From NCBI GenBank assembly GCA_023416315.1, contig JAEZIA010000289.1, positions 1 to 7,422 of the forward strand: DNA of 7,422 nucleotides. The letters run 5' to 3'. Position numbers and translations under genes: made by a program. Positions 1-7,020 of the stretch are shown here, piece by piece (positions within the stretch are counted from its first letter, which is position 1; every line of letters starts with the position of its first letter). The stretch is from Actinomycetes bacterium (GTDB lineage Bacteria > Actinomycetota > Actinomycetes > Mycobacteriales > Mycobacteriaceae). The notes beneath the pieces were generated by a model that did not search any database, was not told where the DNA came from, and worked only from the letters and a program-made list of their open reading frames with translations.

Positions 1-32
1 TCTCGTGATGCCGACAAGTCGGCGCACTTCCC

Positions 33-40
33 AAAGGAGG
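33..40 (+). promoter_or_regulatory. Ribosome binding site of amtB
   Basis: The sequence AAAGGAGG is a near-perfect Shine-Dalgarno site, placed 10 bases before the GTG at 51. It is the strongest such site in the window and fixes the amtB start. No promoter or GlnR-type operator is visible in the 50 bases before amtB; any such site would lie left of the window. Confidence 0.85.
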
Positions 41-50
41 TTCACACAAA

Positions 51-1418
51 GTGCTCTTCAGCCTACCCCTAGGTTTACCCGACGACGTGTTCAAACCGTT
101 TGGGCCGGATGGTCTTAGCGCGGGCGATACAGCGTGGGTGATCGCGGCAACCGCTCTGGTGTTGTTCATGACGCCGGGCCTTGCGTTCTTCTACGGCGGC
201 CTCTCGCGCCAGAAGTCCGTCCTCAACATGATGATGATGTCGTTCGGCTCGCTGGGCCTGGTGAGCATCATCTACGTGCTGTGGGGCTACTCGATGTCGT
301 TCTCGTCCGGCCACACCGGGGAGAAGGACATCGCGGGCATCTTCGACAATCCGTTCTCCTTGTTCGGTGTCTATCAGCTGATGGAAACCAAGGATCTCGG
401 GAACGACGTCACCGGTTACGTATCGGGTGGGTTCGGCACTGTGCCGGCCATCCTCTGGGTCGCCTTCCAGCTGACCTTCGCCGTCATCACCGTTGCCCTG
501 ATCAGCGGCTCGGTGGCCGAGAGGATGAAGTTCGGGACCTGGCTGGTGTTCGGCGGACTCTGGGTCACGATCGTGTATTTCCCGTTGGCCCACATGGTTT
601 GGGGCGGCGGTCTGCTGTCGAACTCGGGTGAGGGCCTGGCCGCCAAGATCTTCGGCGTCAACGAAGAGGGCACTGCCAACGTCGCACCGATCGACTTCGC
701 CGGTGGCACCGTCGTTCACATCAACGCCGGTATGGCCGGCCTGGTCCTGGCGATCCTGCTCGGCAAGCGGTTGGGCTTCGGCAAGACGGCCTTCCGGCCG
801 CACAACGTGCCGTTCGTTCTGCTCGGCGCCGCGATCCTGTGGTTCGGGTGGTACGGGTTCAACGTCGGCTCTGAAGGCGCCGCCGATGCCATCGCCGGTC
901 TGGTGTTCGTCAACACCACCGCGGCCACCGCGGCTGCCATGCTGGCGTGGCTTCTGGTGGAGCGGATCCGTGACGGACACGCAACCAGCGTCGGCGCCGC
1001 ATCGGGTGTCGTCGCCGGCCTCGTGGCCATCACCCCCGCCTGCGGTGCGCTCTCGCCGATCGGGTCGATCATCCTGGGTGCCGTCGCCGGAATCTTCTCC
1101 GCGCTGGCGATCGGGCTGAAGTACAAGTTCGGCTACGACGATTCGCTCGACGTCGTTGGCGTGCACTTGGTCGCCGGTCTGTGGGGAACTATCGGCATCG
1201 GCTTCCTCGCGGTGGACTCCGGTCTGTTCTACGGCCACGACTACAAGCAGCTCGTCGTCCAGGTGGTCATCGCACTGTCGGCAGTGATCTTCACCGCTGT
1301 GCTCACCACTGTCATCGCCTTCATCGTCAAGCCCCTGGGTTGGCGGATCAGCACCGAAGACGAGGACACCGGCATCGACTCGACTGAACATGCCGAAACT
1401 GCTTACGAACTCGTCTGA
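51..1418 (+). CDS. amtB: Ammonium channel AmtB (Amt/MEP/Rh family)
   Basis: This is an inner-membrane ammonium channel of 455 residues, the usual length for bacterial Amt proteins, with about eleven hydrophobic segments expected. The early motif MTPGLAFFYGG (about residues 41-51) and the family signature starting DFAGG at Asp215 and running to GKR are both present. The twin pore histidines are His223 (VHINAG) and His372 (VHLVAG), and the conserved GSVAER motif lies at residues 153-158. The cytoplasmic tail after the last membrane segment (KPLGWRIS, then GID..EHAE.AY) resembles the region that contacts PII in relatives. The GTG start is supported by the AAAGGAGG site; the first 25 or so residues are an extension before the conserved core, with no clear cleavable signal peptide. 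Codons 5, 7 and 9 are rare leucine codons. glnB follows after 36 bases, the standard amtB-PII pairing, so PII probably gates this channel. In actinobacteria such genes are usually activated by GlnR under nitrogen limitation, but the operator is not in view. Confidence 0.97.
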   Translation: MLFSLPLGLPDDVFKPFGPDGLSAGDTAWVIAATALVLFMTPGLAFFYGGLSRQKSVLNMMMMSFGSLGLVSIIYVLWGYSMSFSSGHTGEKDIAGIFDNPFSLFGVYQLMETKDLGNDVTGYVSGGFGTVPAILWVAFQLTFAVITVALISGSVAERMKFGTWLVFGGLWVTIVYFPLAHMVWGGGLLSNSGEGLAAKIFGVNEEGTANVAPIDFAGGTVVHINAGMAGLVLAILLGKRLGFGKTAFRPHNVPFVLLGAAILWFGWYGFNVGSEGAADAIAGLVFVNTTAATAAAMLAWLLVERIRDGHATSVGAASGVVAGLVAITPACGALSPIGSIILGAVAGIFSALAIGLKYKFGYDDSLDVVGVHLVAGLWGTIGIGFLAVDSGLFYGHDYKQLVVQVVIALSAVIFTAVLTTVIAFIVKPLGWRISTEDEDTGIDSTEHAETAYELV

Positions 1419-1454
1419 TCGGGAACAATCGACAGTGTCTTGGAAGGGATCTAA

Positions 1455-1793
1455 ATGAAGCTGATCACTGCGATCGTTAAGCCGTTCACGCTGGAAGACG
1501 TCAAGACCGGCCTGGAGCAGACGGGTATCCTTGGGATGACCGTCAGTGAGGTCCAGGGTTATGGACGTCAGAAAGGTCACACCGAGGTGTACCGCGGCGC
1601 GGAGTACTCCGTGGATTTCGTGCCCAAGGTCCGCGTGGAGGTCCTGGTCGACGACTCGGCCGTGGACAAGGTCGTGGATGTCATCGTGCAGGCCGCAAGG
1701 ACCGGCAAGATCGGTGACGGCAAGGTGTGGGTCAGCCCGGTGGAGACCGTTGTTCGGGTCCGCACGGGTGAGCGGGGGTCCGACGCTCTCTGA
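1455..1793 (+). CDS. glnB: Nitrogen regulatory protein PII
   Basis: This is a PII signal protein of 112 residues, the exact family length, acting in the cytoplasm as a trimer that binds ATP/ADP and 2-oxoglutarate. The T-loop modification motif YRGAEY lies at residues 46-51, with the target Tyr51 intact. The C-terminal signature TGKIGDGKVWVSPV is complete, and the N-terminal MKLITAIVKPF is typical. The ATG at 1455 is preceded by GGAAGGGAT at 1442-1450. It sits between amtB, its likely membrane target, and glnD, its likely modifying enzyme. By linkage to amtB it corresponds to what other bacteria call GlnK; mycobacterial annotation uses glnB. In relatives such as Corynebacterium the modification is adenylylation rather than uridylylation; which one applies here cannot be read from the sequence. 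Confidence 0.97.
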   Translation: MKLITAIVKPFTLEDVKTGLEQTGILGMTVSEVQGYGRQKGHTEVYRGAEYSVDFVPKVRVEVLVDDSAVDKVVDVIVQAARTGKIGDGKVWVSPVETVVRVRTGERGSDAL

Positions 1794-1853
1794 CGCACAC
1801 GTTGTGAGGTTCTCTGCGGCCGCACCGAATGAGCGTTAGTTGGGCGTCGGCCG

Positions 1854-1860
1854 TTGGAGG
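1854..1860 (+). promoter_or_regulatory. Ribosome binding site deciding the glnD start
   Basis: TTGGAGG lies 6 bases before the ATG at 1867. An upstream in-frame TTG at 1840 would place this site inside the coding sequence and has no Shine-Dalgarno sequence of its own, so the ATG is preferred. Confidence 0.75.
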
Positions 1861-1866
1861 ACTGAG

Positions 1867-4350
1867 ATGACAAAGCAATCAAGAGATTCCGCCGCCGGCG
1901 CTTCCCGTTGGGAGGCACCGGCGGCGGGCTCGTCCAAGCCCGCGAAAGACTTGGCCGCCGCGAACCAGCAATTACTGGAAGGCGGTCAGCGTCAGTTGGA
2001 TTCGGTCGCGCTGCGCGATGCGCTGCTCGACCTGCATGAATTCTGGCTGACCACAAAGGCCACCGAGATTGGCATCACCGCCACCAGTGGGTTCGCCATT
2101 GTTGCCACCGGCGGCCTGGGTCGCCGCGAATTCGTGCCGTACTCCGACCTCGATCTCATGCTCCTGCACGACAATATGCCTGCCGAGATCGTCACTCAGG
2201 TGGCCGAGCTGCTGTGGTACCCGTTGTGGGACGCCAACATTCGCCTCGACCACAGCGTGCGCACCGTGCCCGAAGCGCTGATGGTGGCCAGCGAGGACAT
2301 CTCGGCGGGGTTGGCGATGCTCGAAGCCCGCCACATCGCCGGCGACGCCGAGCTGTCCCACCTGCTGATCGGCGGGGCCCGGCGGCAATGGCGCACCGGA
2401 ATCGCCTCCCGCTTCGACGAACTCGTCGAGCACACCCAGGCTCGGTGGCAGCGCAGCGGGCAGATCGCGCACCGGGCCGAGCCCGACCTCAAATGTGGTC
2501 GCGGCGGCCTGCGTGACGTGCAGCTGCTCAACGCGCTGGCCATCGCCCAGCTGGCCGACGTGTATCCGAGCCACTCGCTGGTGTCGCCGACCGGGTCGCT
2601 GGGGGAGGCCCATCTGGCACTGCTCAATGTGCGCACCGAACTGCACAGGTCCTCCAAACGCGGACGCGACCAACTGCTGGCCCAGTTCGCCGACGAGATT
2701 GGCGCCGCGCTCCGGATCGGTGACCGCTTCGATCTGGCCCGGGTGCTCTCCGATGCGGCCCGCACCATCAGCTACTACGTCGATGCCGGGTTGCGAACGG
2801 CAGCCAACGCTCTTCCCAAGCGCGGACTTTCGGTCCTGCGCCGCCCGACACGGCGCCCACTGGACGAAGGTGTGGTGGAATTCGCCGGCGAGGTGATCCT
2901 GGCCCGCGACGCGCGCCCGGAGCGTGACCCCGGCCTGATCCTGCGGGTCGCCGCGGCATCGGCGACCACCGGGCTGCCGATGTCGGCGTCGACGTTGAGC
3001 CGGTTGGCCGCCTCGGCGCCGGAGCTGCGCACGCCGTGGCCGCGCGACGCGCTCAACGACCTGCTGGTGTTACTGGCCGCCGGCCCGACCACGGTGTCCA
3101 CCGTGGAGGCACTGGATCGCACCGGACTGTGGGGGCGGCTGTTCCCGGAGTGGGGAGCCGTGCGTGACCTGCCGCCCCGCGACGTGATCCACATCTGGAC
3201 CGTCGACCGGCATCTGGTTGAAACAGTAGCTCGGGCAAGCACTTTCACCACCCGCGTCTCACGTCCGGACCTGCTGGTGCTCGGCGCTCTGCTGCACGAT
3301 ATCGGCAAGGGCCGCGGCGGCGACCACAGTGTGATCGGAGCCGAGCTGGCCGTGCAGGTCGGCACCCGGCTGGGCCTGTGGCCCTCCGATATCGACGTGC
3401 TCTCGGCGATCGTGCGCTATCACCTGTTGTTGCCCGATGTCGCGACCCGTCGCGATCTGCAGGACCCGAAGACGATCTCCGGTGTCATCGAGGCGCTGGG
3501 GGGCGACCCGGTACTACTCGAGCTGCTGGATGCCCTGGCCGAGGCAGATTCACTGGCCACCGGGCCCGGGGTGTGGGGCGACTGGAAGTCCTCGCTCATC
3601 GGAGATCTGGTGCGGCGCTGCCGGCTGATGCTGGCGGGCGAGCCCCAACCTCAGGCCGATCCCATTGATCCGCACCATCTTTCGCTCGCCGGCGACGGCG
3701 GAGTGCATGTCGAGATGACGTCGGGCGACAGCGCGCACACCTACTCGGTGGCGATGATCGCTCCCGACCGGCGCGGCCTGCTGTCGAAGGCGGCCGGGGT
3801 ACTTGCGCTCAATTCGCTGCGGGTGCATTCGGCGTCGGTCAACAGCGCGGGCGGCGCGGCGATCAACACGTTCGTGGTGTCACCGCATTTCGGTGCCCCG
3901 CCCGCGGCCGAGTTGTTACGGCAACAGTTCATCCTCGCCCTCGGCGGCGAACTCGACGTGATCAGCGCGCTGGAAAAGCGCGATACGGAGGCGGCGCAGA
4001 ACGGGACCGGCCGGGTGGGGGAGCACAAGCCCGCCGTGCCGATCAGCGCCGTGCCGGCCCCGCCGCGCATCCTGTGGCACGACGGCAGCGGCGAGGGCCA
4101 GCTGATCGTCGAGATCCGGACCACCGATCGCACCGGGCTGCTCGCGCTGCTGACCCGCGTGATCGAACGGGCCGACGCGGACATCGCCTGGGCCAAGATC
4201 ACCACGCTGGGCTCCTCGGTGGTCGACGCCTTCGGCATCTCGGTGCCCGCGCCGGCGTCCGTCGATGACGTCCGCGCCGAACTCGAGCGCGAGCTCTACG
4301 CGGTGCTGCCGACTCCGCCGCCGGCCAAGCCCGCCGAAGAAGCCAGCTAG
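1867..4350 (+). CDS. glnD: [Protein-PII] nucleotidyltransferase / removing enzyme GlnD
   Basis: GlnD attaches a nucleotide to Tyr51 of PII when glutamine is low and removes it when glutamine is high. The product is 827 residues from the ATG at 1867, close to the usual 800-900. Domains in order are: an Ala/Ser-rich N-terminus (1-35); a nucleotidyltransferase domain with the GG-LGRRE motif starting at Gly82 and catalytic Asp94 and Asp96 (SDLD); the conserved GRGGLRD stretch at 211-217; an HD hydrolase domain with His477-Asp478 in LLHDIGKG, plus nearby His442, His449, His487 and His519; and two ACT domains (about 624-690 and 745-817), the glutamine-sensing part in relatives. A charged, Gly/Pro-rich linker of about 40 residues separates the ACT domains. 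Both catalytic centres look intact, so a bifunctional enzyme is expected. The actinobacterial enzyme studied in Corynebacterium is an adenylyltransferase. Three TTA leucine codons (36, 402, 684) stand out in this GC-rich gene. ffh begins 19 bases after the stop. Confidence 0.95.
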   Translation: MTKQSRDSAAGASRWEAPAAGSSKPAKDLAAANQQLLEGGQRQLDSVALRDALLDLHEFWLTTKATEIGITATSGFAIVATGGLGRREFVPYSDLDLMLLHDNMPAEIVTQVAELLWYPLWDANIRLDHSVRTVPEALMVASEDISAGLAMLEARHIAGDAELSHLLIGGARRQWRTGIASRFDELVEHTQARWQRSGQIAHRAEPDLKCGRGGLRDVQLLNALAIAQLADVYPSHSLVSPTGSLGEAHLALLNVRTELHRSSKRGRDQLLAQFADEIGAALRIGDRFDLARVLSDAARTISYYVDAGLRTAANALPKRGLSVLRRPTRRPLDEGVVEFAGEVILARDARPERDPGLILRVAAASATTGLPMSASTLSRLAASAPELRTPWPRDALNDLLVLLAAGPTTVSTVEALDRTGLWGRLFPEWGAVRDLPPRDVIHIWTVDRHLVETVARASTFTTRVSRPDLLVLGALLHDIGKGRGGDHSVIGAELAVQVGTRLGLWPSDIDVLSAIVRYHLLLPDVATRRDLQDPKTISGVIEALGGDPVLLELLDALAEADSLATGPGVWGDWKSSLIGDLVRRCRLMLAGEPQPQADPIDPHHLSLAGDGGVHVEMTSGDSAHTYSVAMIAPDRRGLLSKAAGVLALNSLRVHSASVNSAGGAAINTFVVSPHFGAPPAAELLRQQFILALGGELDVISALEKRDTEAAQNGTGRVGEHKPAVPISAVPAPPRILWHDGSGEGQLIVEIRTTDRTGLLALLTRVIERADADIAWAKITTLGSSVVDAFGISVPAPASVDDVRAELERELYAVLPTPPPAKPAEEAS

Positions 4351-4369
4351 GGCCAGATAGGCTTGGCTC

Positions 4370-5932
4370 GTGTTTGAATCCCTGTCCGACCGGTTGACCG
4401 GTGCGCTCGCGGGCCTGCGCGGCAAGGGCCGGCTGACCGACGCCGACATCGATGCCACCACCCGCGAGATCCGCCTGGCGCTGCTGGAAGCCGACGTCTC
4501 GCTGCCGGTCGTGCGCGCCTTCGTCAACCGCATCAAGGAGCGGGCGCGCGGCGCGGAAGTGTCCGGTGCGCTCAACCCCGCCCAGCAGGTCGTCAAGATC
4601 GTCAACGAGGAGCTCATCGGCATCCTCGGCGGCGAAACGCGCCAGCTGGCCTTCGCCAAGAACCCGCCGACGGTCATCATGCTGGCCGGCCTGCAGGGCG
4701 CCGGCAAGACCACCCTGGCCGGCAAGCTCGCGAAATGGCTCAAGGGGCAGGGCCACACCCCGCTGCTGGTGGCCTGCGACCTGCAGCGCCCCGGTGCGGT
4801 CAACCAGCTCAAGATCGTCGGCGAACGCGCCGGGGTCAACGTCTTCGCCCCGCACCCGGGCACCGCGCCCGATGCCGCCGACACCGAGGGCGCGGGCCCC
4901 GGCGATCCGGTCGCCGTCGCAGCCGCCGGCCTGGCCGAGGCGCAGGCCAAGCACTTCGACGTCGTCATCGTCGACACCGCGGGCCGCCTCGGCATCGACG
5001 ACGTGCTGATGGCGCAGGCCGCCGCGATTCGCGACGCCGTGCGCCCCGACGAGACGCTGTTCGTCCTCGACGCGATGATCGGCCAGGACGCAGTGGCCAC
5101 CGCCGAAGCGTTCGGGTCCGGCGTCGGCTTCACCGGCGTGGTGCTGACCAAGCTCGACGGCGACGCCCGCGGTGGTGCCGCGCTGTCGGTTCGCGAAGTC
5201 ACCGGCGTGCCGATCCTGTTCGCCTCGACCGGTGAGAAGCTCGAGGACTTCGACGTCTTCCATCCCGACCGGATGGCCAGCCGCATCCTCGGAATGGGCG
5301 ACGTGCTGTCGCTGATCGAGCAGGCCGAGCAGGTCTTCGATGCTCAGAAGGCCGAGGAGGCCGCCGCCAAGATCGGCTCCGGCGAACTCACGCTGGAGGA
5401 CTTCCTCGAGCAGATGCTGGCGATCCGCAAGATGGGGCCGATCGGCAACCTGCTCGGCATGCTGCCCGGTGCGGGCCAGATGAAGGACGCGCTGGCCGCC
5501 GTCGACGACAAACAGCTCGACCGGCTGCAGGCCATCATCCGCGGCATGACGCCGCAGGAGCGGGCCGACCCCAAGATCATCAACGCCTCGCGTCGGCTGC
5601 GCATCGCCAACGGGTCGGGTGTCACAGTGTCAGAGGTCAATCAGCTCGTCGACCGCTTCTTCGAAGCCCGAAAGATGATGTCGCAGATGGCCGGTGCGAT
5701 GGGCATGCCGTTCGGGCGGCGCTCGTCGAAGAAGAACGCCAAAGGCAAGAACAAGCAAAAGGGTAAGAAGGGCGGCCGGGGACCGACGCCGCCGAAGCGC
5801 AATCCGCTGCTCGCCGGCGGCATGCCCGGCGGTTTCCCCGATCTGTCGCAGATGCCGGAGGGCCTCAACGAACTGCCGCCGGGTCTTGCCGACTTTGACC
5901 TGTCCAAGCTGAAGTTCCCGGGCAAGAACTAG
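4370..5932 (+). CDS. ffh: Signal recognition particle GTPase Ffh (SRP54)
   Basis: Ffh binds 4.5S RNA and hydrophobic signal sequences on nascent chains and delivers ribosomes to FtsY at the membrane. The product has 520 residues. The N domain starts with MFESLSDRLTGAL. The GTPase domain has the P-loop GLQGAGKTT at 107-115 (Lys113), DLQRP at 137-141, DTAGR at 202-206, TKLDGD at 260-265 and ASTGEK at 285-290. The M domain (about 325-435) has the Met-rich finger region around 349-367 and the RNA-binding motif SRRLRIANGSG at 407-417. A lysine/glycine-rich stretch (about 452-475) and a Pro/Gly/Leu tail follow, extending beyond the core M domain. An Ala/Gly/Pro/Asp-rich insertion lies at about 160-180 between the second and third GTPase motifs. 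The start is a GTG with only a weak upstream ribosome site (an AGATAGG-like stretch), so expression may depend partly on translation arriving from glnD. SRP RNA is not encoded in the window. Confidence 0.97.
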   Translation: MFESLSDRLTGALAGLRGKGRLTDADIDATTREIRLALLEADVSLPVVRAFVNRIKERARGAEVSGALNPAQQVVKIVNEELIGILGGETRQLAFAKNPPTVIMLAGLQGAGKTTLAGKLAKWLKGQGHTPLLVACDLQRPGAVNQLKIVGERAGVNVFAPHPGTAPDAADTEGAGPGDPVAVAAAGLAEAQAKHFDVVIVDTAGRLGIDDVLMAQAAAIRDAVRPDETLFVLDAMIGQDAVATAEAFGSGVGFTGVVLTKLDGDARGGAALSVREVTGVPILFASTGEKLEDFDVFHPDRMASRILGMGDVLSLIEQAEQVFDAQKAEEAAAKIGSGELTLEDFLEQMLAIRKMGPIGNLLGMLPGAGQMKDALAAVDDKQLDRLQAIIRGMTPQERADPKIINASRRLRIANGSGVTVSEVNQLVDRFFEARKMMSQMAGAMGMPFGRRSSKKNAKGKNKQKGKKGGRGPTPPKRNPLLAGGMPGGFPDLSQMPEGLNELPPGLADFDLSKLKFPGKN

Positions 5933-5933
5933 C

Positions 5934-7013
5934 GTGCCGGGGGCCGCGGCTGTCCACGTCCGGGGGCGCGGGCTGCCCTACGGCGAGCTGGTCGAGTGGT
6001 GGATCGTCGACGGCATCCTGCGTGCCGAGCCGGTTGCCGACGCCGAGACGGTGTTCGACGGCGGCTGGATCATGCCGGGTCTGGTCGACGCGCACTGCCA
6101 CGTCGGGCTCGGTGAGCACGGCGAGGTCCCACTGGATGAGGCCATCGCCCAGGCCGAGCGGGAACGTGAGGCGGGCGCACTGCTGCTGCGGGACTGCGGA
6201 TCGCCGACCGACACCCGCAGCCTCGACGATCATCACGATCTGCCGCGGATCATCCGTGCCGGCCGACATCTGGCTCGTCCCAAGCGCTATTCGCGCGGCT
6301 TCGCGATCGAACTGGACGATGAGTGGCAGCTGCCCGAAGTGCTGGCCGCCCAAGCCCGCGCCGGCGACGGGTGGGTGAAGCTGGTCGGCGATTGGATCGA
6401 CCGCGAGGTGGGCGATCTGGCGCCGCTGTGGTCCGACGACGTGCTGCGCGCCGCGATCGCGGCGGTGCACGATGAGGGCGCCAGGGTCACCGCGCACGTG
6501 TTCAGCGAGGATGCCCTGCCGGGGCTCATCGGCGCGGGAATCGACTGTATCGAGCACGGCACCGGGCTGACCGATGAGACGATCGCGATGATGGTCGAGC
6601 ACGGCACCGCGTTGGTACCGACCCTGATCAACATCGAGAATTTCCCCGGATTCGCCGACGCCGCAAGCAAATACCCGTCGTACGCCACCCACATGCGCGA
6701 GCTCTATGCCAGCTGCTACCCGCGGATGGCCGCCGCCCGGGAAGCCGGCGTGCCGATCTACGCAGGCACCGACGCCGGCAGCACGATCGCGCACGGTCGG
6801 ATCGCCGACGAGGTCGAGGCGCTGACGCGCATCGGGATGAGTCCGACCGACGCGTTGGGTGCGGCGTGCTGGGATGCGCGCCGGTGGCTGGGGCGGCCGG
6901 TGCTCGACGACGGCGCGCCGGCGGATCTGGTGTGCTTCACCGCGGACCCGCGCGGCGGCGCAGACATCTTGGCCAACCCTGACCGGGTGATCCTGCGCGG
7001 CCGGGTCTACTGA
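5934..7013 (+). CDS. Metal-dependent amidohydrolase, substrate unknown
   Basis: This is a 359-residue cytoplasmic hydrolase of the amidohydrolase superfamily, in the imidazolonepropionase/prolidase-like branch. An expected set of metal and catalytic residues is visible: His54 and His56 in DAHCH, Lys149 in WVKLVGDW (candidate carboxylated lysine bridging two metals), His188 in VTAHVF, His208 in CIEHGTG, and Asp280 in YAGTDAGST. A short N-terminal beta segment and a C-terminal piece (GAPADLVCF, then VILRGRVY) form the small sandwich domain usual in the superfamily. The GTG start lies one base after the ffh stop and has no good ribosome site, which suggests translational coupling to ffh. From memory it corresponds to the conserved hypothetical downstream of ffh in M. 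tuberculosis (Rv2915c). Relatives act on N-acyl or dipeptide-like amides, cyclic amides or imidazolones; the real substrate cannot be told. It has no link in sequence to its SRP neighbour. The substrate and physiological role are unassigned. Confidence 0.88.
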   Translation: MPGAAAVHVRGRGLPYGELVEWWIVDGILRAEPVADAETVFDGGWIMPGLVDAHCHVGLGEHGEVPLDEAIAQAEREREAGALLLRDCGSPTDTRSLDDHHDLPRIIRAGRHLARPKRYSRGFAIELDDEWQLPEVLAAQARAGDGWVKLVGDWIDREVGDLAPLWSDDVLRAAIAAVHDEGARVTAHVFSEDALPGLIGAGIDCIEHGTGLTDETIAMMVEHGTALVPTLINIENFPGFADAASKYPSYATHMRELYASCYPRMAAAREAGVPIYAGTDAGSTIAHGRIADEVEALTRIGMSPTDALGAACWDARRWLGRPVLDDGAPADLVCFTADPRGGADILANPDRVILRGRVY

Positions 7014-7020
7014 TCGGTGC

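Noticed and set aside
11..22. Short inverted repeat CCGAC-aa-GTCGG before amtB
   Set aside because: A 5-base stem with a 2-base loop is too small to fold as a hairpin or to match a known GlnR site.
228..239. Four tandem ATG triplets
   Set aside because: They encode four methionines (60-63) in a membrane segment where Amt proteins commonly have a Met run; not a repeat element.
75..1580. A 501-residue open frame on the - strand opposite amtB and the start of glnB
   Set aside because: It is rich in Asp, Glu, Arg, Gln and His with no recognisable domain, as expected of the antisense of a GC-rich gene, and it overlaps two certain genes.
1815..1824. Ten-base perfect palindrome TGCGGCCGCA in the glnB-glnD spacer
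   Set aside because: It has no loop and no U-tract, and such GC palindromes are frequent by chance at this base composition; not a terminator or convincing operator.
3916..5286. Long - strand open frames (456 and 354 residues) opposite glnD and ffh
   Set aside because: Composition is Ser/Arg/Ala/Pro-rich or Asp/Gly/Arg-rich without motifs; the + strand carries unmistakable GlnD and Ffh sequence here.
5865..6794. A 309-residue - strand frame opposite the amidohydrolase
   Set aside because: It lacks motifs and overlaps a gene with a full metal-ligand set on the other strand; a shadow of codon bias.
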